Shown here: piece after piece, positions 59,679 to 64,000 of the stretch
Layout of the letters: every line of letters begins with the position of its first letter
Position numbering within the stretch: the first letter of the stretch is position 1
From: Salsipaludibacter sp963812245
GTDB lineage: Bacteria > Actinomycetota > Nitriliruptoria > Nitriliruptorales > Nitriliruptoraceae
Length of the DNA: 64,000 nucleotides
Direction of reading: 5' to 3'
Assembly (NCBI GenBank): GCA_963812245.1
Contig: CAWEUK010000002.1
Span: 1,426,001 to 1,490,000, forward strand
The notes under the pieces: model-generated
Database searches by the model: none
Told to the model about the DNA's origin: nothing
What the model saw: the letters and a program-made list of their open reading frames with translations, nothing else
Program-made: the position numbers and the translations under genes

Positions 59679-60691
59679 CCGCCACCGACCTGCCCCAGTA
59701 CACCAAGAAGGACTTCTCGTCCGACCAGGAAGTGCGCTGGTGCCCGGGCTGCGGCGACTACGCCATCCTGGCGACCGTGCAGAAGTTGCTGGCCGACATG
59801 GGCCGAGCGCCCCATGACACCGTCTTCGTGTCGGGGATCGGCTGCTCGAGTCGGTTCCCCTACTACATGGACACCTACGGCATCCACTCGATCCACGGAC
59901 GAGCGCCTGCCATCGCCACCGGGCTGGCCAGTTCGCGGCCCGACCTGGACGTGTGGGTGATCACCGGTGACGGGGACGCCCTGTCCATCGGGGGCAACCA
60001 CCTCATCCACGCCCTGCGACGCAACGTCAACCTCAACATCCTGTTGTTCAACAACGAGATCTACGGGTTGACCAAGGGGCAGTACTCGCCGACGTCGCCA
60101 CGCGGCTCGGTGCACAAGTCGACGCCGATGGGGTCGATCGACCAGCCGCTGAATCCCGTGTCACTGGCGCTGGGCGCGGAGGCCACGTTCGTGGCGCGCA
60201 CCATCGACACCGACCGGGCCCACCTGACCGAGGTGCTGACGGCGGCACATGCCCATCGCGGGGCCTCGCTCGTGGAGATCTACCAGAACTGCGTCGTGTT
60301 CAACGATGACTTCTTCTCGGCGCTCACGGACCGCGAGACCAAGGTCATCAACCAGATTCCCCTGCGCCAGGGCGAACCGATCGTGTTCGGGCCCGACAGT
60401 GATCAGGCGGTCGTGGCAGAGCCCGATGGGTCGCTGCGGATCATGCCCACCGCCGAGGCCGGCGATCGGGTGGTCATCCACGATGCCGGTCGCGAGGAGC
60501 CCACCACTGCGTTCGCACTGTCGCGGCTGTCGCACAATCCCAACGGTCCGACGCCACTGGGCGTCTTCCGGGACGTGCAGCGGCCCGTCTACGACGACAT
60601 GCTCAACGACCAGGTCCGACAGGCCCGGGACGCGCGCGAACCGGATCTGCAGGGACTGCTCGAGTCGGGCAGTGTCTGGGACGTCGCATGA
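59675..60691 (+). CDS. korB: 2-oxoglutarate:ferredoxin oxidoreductase beta subunit
   Basis: 338 residues. Thiamine-binding GDGDALSIGGNHLIHALRRNVNLNILLFNNEIYGLTKGQYSPTSP and the cysteines that hold the single [4Fe-4S] cluster (CPGCGDY, GCSSRF and the later YQNCVVFND) are in place. It forms the KorAB heterodimer with the upstream gene, to which its ATG is coupled. No ferredoxin gene is adjacent. A hairpin follows the stop. Confidence 0.93.
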   Translation: MTATDLPQYTKKDFSSDQEVRWCPGCGDYAILATVQKLLADMGRAPHDTVFVSGIGCSSRFPYYMDTYGIHSIHGRAPAIATGLASSRPDLDVWVITGDGDALSIGGNHLIHALRRNVNLNILLFNNEIYGLTKGQYSPTSPRGSVHKSTPMGSIDQPLNPVSLALGAEATFVARTIDTDRAHLTEVLTAAHAHRGASLVEIYQNCVVFNDDFFSALTDRETKVINQIPLRQGEPIVFGPDSDQAVVAEPDGSLRIMPTAEAGDRVVIHDAGREEPTTAFALSRLSHNPNGPTPLGVFRDVQRPVYDDMLNDQVRQARDAREPDLQGLLESGSVWDVA

Positions 60692-60705
60692 CCTGCGGTC
60701 ATGTT

Positions 60706-60730
60706 GGAGTTCGCAGACTCGGCGAACTCC
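60706..60730. terminator. Hairpin between korB and the convergent MarR gene
   Basis: GGAGTTCGC (60706-60714) and GCGAACTCC (60722-60730) form a perfect 9-bp stem with a 7-base loop, 15 bases past the korB stop and 72 bases past the MarR stop on the opposite strand. It has no T-run. Confidence 0.75.
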
Positions 60731-60801
60731 GGCCCTACGTCGACTGACGACCGCGATCACCGGCATCCACCGCGCATCACCGCCGCGTCAGGCGTCACCG
60801 A

Positions 60802-61389
60802 TCATGCGGCCGTCGTCGCCGACTCCTGCTCGTGGCCATCTCCGTCGCCGTTGTCGGGATCGGTGTCGGTGTCGTCGGTGTCGGTGTCGATCTGGGAATC
60901 CATGCCCAGGGCGTGTTCGAATCCGGTGAGGAACCGGTCCAGCAGGTCGACCAGCGTCCGGCGCTCGTCGACATCGAGGTCCGTCATGGCCGCGGCCACC
61001 GCGTCGTCGCGGTGCTGTGTCATCTGCGCCCGACACGCCGTGCCCGCGTCGGTGAGTTCGAGCACGACGGCCCGCCGATCCCGGGGGTCGACGCTGCGGT
61101 CCACCAGGCCATCCCGAACGAGCGAATCAACCGTTCGCGATGCGTTCGACACGTGTGTCAGGCAAGCCCGCGCGACGTCGCCGACCCCCGTGGCTCCGTT
61201 CGCGATCGACTGGAGGGTCGCCAGCTGCGTGGACGACCGGCCGGTCCGGTGTTCGAGCTGTTCTGCGGTCCGGGTCGCCACACCACGCAGGCGTCCCATC
61301 AGGCGGTCGAGCTCGCGTGACAGGGTCGTGGTGGCCGTCGCGCCCGGGGGCGGGGACGTGGTGGCGTGCTGTTCGACTGGATCCGGCAC
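60802..61389 (-). CDS. MarR-family regulator with a repetitive acidic tail
   Basis: 195 residues. Core winged-helix: STQLATLQSIANGATGVGDVARACLTHVSNASRTVDSLVRDGLVDRSVDPRDRRAVVLELTDAG, the MarR beta-wing with DPRDRRA. The last 35 residues are nearly all Asp, Thr, Gly and Glu in a repeated pattern (DTDTDDTDTDPDNGDGDG). GTG at 61389 has GGAG 8 bases upstream. It is divergent from the RND exporter, a usual MarR/efflux arrangement, so it probably controls that gene; the tail's purpose is unknown. Confidence 0.85.
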   Translation of the reverse strand: MPDPVEQHATTSPPPGATATTTLSRELDRLMGRLRGVATRTAEQLEHRTGRSSTQLATLQSIANGATGVGDVARACLTHVSNASRTVDSLVRDGLVDRSVDPRDRRAVVLELTDAGTACRAQMTQHRDDAVAAAMTDLDVDERRTLVDLLDRFLTGFEHALGMDSQIDTDTDDTDTDPDNGDGDGHEQESATTAA

Positions 61390-61565
61390 GATCGGGTCTC
61401 CGACAGGTGGGGGGGCGCCGCGGTGGCGACAGGTCTTGGCAGACAGGTGCAGATGATGATAGTTTCACTGCGCAATTAAATCCAGCCCGCGCCGGCGCGC
61501 GCTCCACTGCCCCCGGCCTCCACGCGTACCCTGCGTGGACCTGTCTCGTGAACCAAGGCGTCGTC
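61390..61565. promoter_or_regulatory. Divergent MarR/exporter control region
   Basis: Within this 176-base gap, 61452-61483 is an AT-rich island in otherwise GC-rich DNA. TTGGCA (61436-61441) and GATAGT (61458-61463) could be -35/-10 of the exporter, 16 bases apart. MarR binding in the AT-rich part would affect both genes. No clear palindrome is visible. Confidence 0.4.
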
Positions 61566-64000
61566 GTGCAAGCCATCATCCGTGTCCTCCAGGGGATCGT
61601 GCGCAGGAGTCCTGCCACCGTCATCATCGCGATCGTCGTCCTCACCGTCATGTTCGCGGCGGCCGCCGCGGCCATGACGGTCCAGGACCAGGGCTTCCAG
61701 AACTTCCTGCCCGACAACGAGATCTCCGCGACCCAGGACACGATCGCGGAGGAGTTCTCGACCGGGTCGGACCGCACGGCGGTCCAGATCAGCGTCTATG
61801 CCCCGGAGGGCGGCGACATGCTGTCGTCCGAGGGCATCGCGGTCGCCGCCCAGCTGAACGAGGACATTCGCACCGATCCCGACCTGGCAGCGGCCCTGGC
61901 CGAGGAGGCCGACACCGAGCCGGCCGTGATCACCTGGGGCGACCTCGTGCTGCAGGCCGCCGCGGCCCAGGGCATCGATCCGGCCACGCTCACCGACGAA
62001 CAGGTCGACGAGCTGTACACCCAGGCGCTGGCGGGGATTCCCGCGGCCCAGCGCGGCCTGCTCTCCGCGACGCTGGGTGGCGACGTCACCGAGACCTCTG
62101 CCACTGCCGGCGTGGCGATCGTCTTCCTCGAGTCCGACGCCGTGGCCGAGACCGGTGACACGCCCGCCCAGCAGGCGCTGGTGTCACTGGGCGGCACGAC
62201 TGATTCCGGGTTCGAGATCGCACCCTTCGACATCTCGGCGCTCAGTGCCGAGATCACCGACTCGATCACCAGCCAGCTGAGCACGTTGCTGCTGGTTGCC
62301 GTCGGGCTGATCATCCTCATCCTGGTGGCCATCTACAGACGCCCGATGGACGTCATCGCCTCGATGCTGGGCCTGTTCTTCACCATCGTGTGGATGCAGG
62401 GTGGCTCCGCGCTGGTGGGCCCGAAGGGCCTGGGGTGGACGGGTGGCCAGAGTGAGATGACCATGGCCATCCCGATCCTGCTGGTGGGCCTGGGTGTGGA
62501 CTACGGCATCCACCTGACCATGCGCTACCGCGAGGAACGCGCCACGGACCAGCGGCCGGGCGAGGCTGCCCAGTCCGCCATCGGGGCCGTGGGTGTGGCC
62601 CTGCTGCTGGCGACCATCACCACGGTCGTGGGGTTCCTGACCAACCTGTCCAACCCGTTGCCACCACTGCAGGACTTCGGGGTGTTCGCCGCGATCGGCG
62701 TCGTTGCTGCCTTCATCATCATGACGGCCTTCGTCCCCGCCGTGCGGACCATCGTGGATCGCCGCCGTGAGGCCAGGGGCACGCTCAAGCCCGAACGCAA
62801 CCAGTCGAAGGACCCGGGCTTCCTCGGTCGTGCGGCCAGCACCGTGGCGCCGCTGGCCGTGCGGCGCCCATGGGTGGTCATCGGCGGTGCCCTGGCACTG
62901 GTCGCGCTCGGCGCCCTCAGTGCCACGAACCTGTCGACGGAGTTCAGCCAGACCGAGTTCTTCCCGTCGGACTCGGACGCACTGGCGCAGATCGAACGCA
63001 CCCAGGACGCCTTCCAGGGCGATGTCACCGAGACCACCCAGGTGCTGGCGTCCGGTCGTGTCGACACCGTCCAGGGGTTCAACGCGCTGGCGCAGTACAC
63101 CAGCGAGGTCACGCAACTCGACGACGTCCGTGACGACGTGCCGGTCGACTCGGTGATCGCCCGCCTGGAGGGCATCCAGGCCGCCATGGCCGACGCTGAC
63201 GCTGACGGCGAACTGCCCGAGGGCGTCGACCTCGCAACCGTGCTCAACTTCATCGACGAACTCGACACCAGCGACTTCGACCCGGCCACCGGTGTCGCCG
63301 ACGACACCGACGTGACCGTGCTGCTCGACGGCCTGGTGGCACTCGCGCCGGCGACGGAGGGGGTCGTGTCGAGCAACGGTCGCGGTGGCTACGACGCGGC
63401 GCTGGTCTCCATCCCGACCCGGGCAGGCGACCAGGTCGGCGACCTCGTCGAAGGGCTGGACGGGCTGGCCCCGATCCTCACCGACGGGGGGATGACGGCC
63501 TACTCGGCATCCGACGGACTGCTCATCGACCTGGTCCTGTCGGAGTTGCAGGCCAGCCAGTTGCGCGGGTTGGTGCTGACCCTGGTGGCCTCGATGGTGA
63601 TCCTCGCCCTGGCGTTCTGGGCACGTGACCGCAAGCCCATGCTGGGCGTGCTGGCCATCCTGACGGTCGCGTTCGTGGTCGCCTGGGTGTTCGGCCTGAT
63701 GGCGTTGGTCGGCATTCCCTTCAACGTCATGACGGCGATGGTGTCCGGGCTGGCCGTGGGCATCGGGGTTCCGTTCGGCATCCACGTCGTGAACCGGTTC
63801 CTGGAGGACCGCAAGACCCACGACGACACGCTCACCGCAATGCGCGACACGTTGCGCAACACCGGGGGGGCGCTGGTGGGATCGGCCGTGACCACGATGG
63901 CCGGGTTCGGCGTGCTCGTGTTCTCGACGATCGGTCCGTTCCGCCAGTTCGGCATCGTGCTGGCCCTGACCATCGGTCTGGCACTGCTGTCGTCGATCAT
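61566..64000 (+). CDS. RND/MMPL-type exporter, N-terminal part (runs off the window)
   Basis: 811 residues visible. It starts at GTG 61566 with AAGG 7 bases upstream. TM1 (PATVIIAIVVLTVMFAAAAAA) is followed by a large extracytoplasmic loop, a block of five helices containing the GLGVDYGIHLTMRYREE proton-relay type motif, a second loop (about 460-660) and another block of helices with SGLAVGIGVPFGIHVVNRFLEDRK. This two-fold repeat is that of RND/MMPL (HpnN-like) transporters that export hydrophobic lipids or hopanoids. The end is missing. Divergent MarR suggests regulated efflux. Confidence 0.9.
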   Translation, partial: MQAIIRVLQGIVRRSPATVIIAIVVLTVMFAAAAAAMTVQDQGFQNFLPDNEISATQDTIAEEFSTGSDRTAVQISVYAPEGGDMLSSEGIAVAAQLNEDIRTDPDLAAALAEEADTEPAVITWGDLVLQAAAAQGIDPATLTDEQVDELYTQALAGIPAAQRGLLSATLGGDVTETSATAGVAIVFLESDAVAETGDTPAQQALVSLGGTTDSGFEIAPFDISALSAEITDSITSQLSTLLLVAVGLIILILVAIYRRPMDVIASMLGLFFTIVWMQGGSALVGPKGLGWTGGQSEMTMAIPILLVGLGVDYGIHLTMRYREERATDQRPGEAAQSAIGAVGVALLLATITTVVGFLTNLSNPLPPLQDFGVFAAIGVVAAFIIMTAFVPAVRTIVDRRREARGTLKPERNQSKDPGFLGRAASTVAPLAVRRPWVVIGGALALVALGALSATNLSTEFSQTEFFPSDSDALAQIERTQDAFQGDVTETTQVLASGRVDTVQGFNALAQYTSEVTQLDDVRDDVPVDSVIARLEGIQAAMADADADGELPEGVDLATVLNFIDELDTSDFDPATGVADDTDVTVLLDGLVALAPATEGVVSSNGRGGYDAALVSIPTRAGDQVGDLVEGLDGLAPILTDGGMTAYSASDGLLIDLVLSELQASQLRGLVLTLVASMVILALAFWARDRKPMLGVLAILTVAFVVAWVFGLMALVGIPFNVMTAMVSGLAVGIGVPFGIHVVNRFLEDRKTHDDTLTAMRDTLRNTGGALVGSAVTTMAGFGVLVFSTIGPFRQFGIVLALTIGLALLSSI

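Noticed and set aside
62184..63821. Long minus-strand open frame opposite the exporter
   Set aside because: Composition is His/Gln/Arg-rich without domain motifs; the plus-strand frame has clear RND helices and loops.
1..64000. tRNA, rRNA, integrase, transposase or phage genes
   Set aside because: No conserved tRNA-like cloverleaf, rRNA stretch or recombinase motif was seen in either strand while reading the window; I cannot exclude short RNAs without a search.

Overview
The window is high-GC DNA with tightly packed genes, many 4-base ATGA/GTGA start-stop overlaps and many GTG starts. Together with KorAB-type 2-oxoglutarate:ferredoxin oxidoreductase, NTE-like patatin, sucraseferredoxin, MMPL/RND exporter and UBP-zinc-finger proteins, this points to an actinobacterium. 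A deep-branching aerobic lineage such as Nitriliruptoria or Acidimicrobiia fits, but that is inference. I saw no rRNA, tRNA, CRISPR array, insertion sequence or phage gene.

Layout. (1) 1-6328 and 19179-24700: amine and aromatic catabolism. It holds the tail of a PuuD-like glutamine amidotransferase, an APC permease, a P450 with an HpaE-like aldehyde dehydrogenase, a fumarylacetoacetase-family enzyme, an acetoacetate-decarboxylase-fold protein, an HpaD-like extradiol dioxygenase and a class III aminotransferase. Three of these transcription units share an 18-bp palindrome (TCGTTnGGATCCnAACGA), 54-62 bases before the start codon. (2) 7842-17022: a cyclic-nucleotide island. A tandem-domain class III cyclase with an AAA/TPR tail and a metallo-beta-lactamase-fold hydrolase diverge from a FtsX/MacB-type permease, an ABC ATPase fused to a cyclic-nucleotide-binding domain (cNBD), and an NTE-like patatin with two cNBDs. 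(3) 17154-19083: small orphan genes (DUF2071, UBP zinc finger, hypothetical). (4) 24786-38380: a LacI-type regulon. A sugar-type ABC transporter (its binding protein frameshifted) and an opposing operon (M24 peptidase-like, E1 alpha/beta of a 2-oxoacid dehydrogenase, aldehyde dehydrogenase) each have a consensus-like promoter followed by the operator GCAATCGATTGC. A third operator copy lies upstream, and a LacI gene is encoded between them.

(5) 38583-41246: one protein joining two degenerate cNBD folds, a PlsC-like acyltransferase and an SGNH hydrolase. (6) 41405-43994: an aminotransferase remnant, then a coupled three-gene set encoding an Asp-rich repeat peptide, a JmjC/cupin oxygenase and a sucraseferredoxin protein. 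(7) 44085-54572: mixed metabolism (aldehyde dehydrogenase, secreted beta-propeller, uridine-kinase-like protein, amidase, ROK kinase, methylsuccinyl-CoA-dehydrogenase-like protein, ProA-like enzyme). (8) 54615-57565: two tandem paralogous coiled-coil M23 endopeptidases. The second has a CRP-type TGTGA-N6-TCACA site over a probable leaderless start. (9) 57708-64000: korAB, a MarR regulator and the start of an RND/MMPL exporter.

The strongest leads are the cAMP-type island, the tri-domain acyltransferase/hydrolase, the acidic-repeat/JmjC/sucraseferredoxin triad, and the two palindrome-defined regulons. Functions are assigned from sequence motifs recognised by eye; no database search was run.
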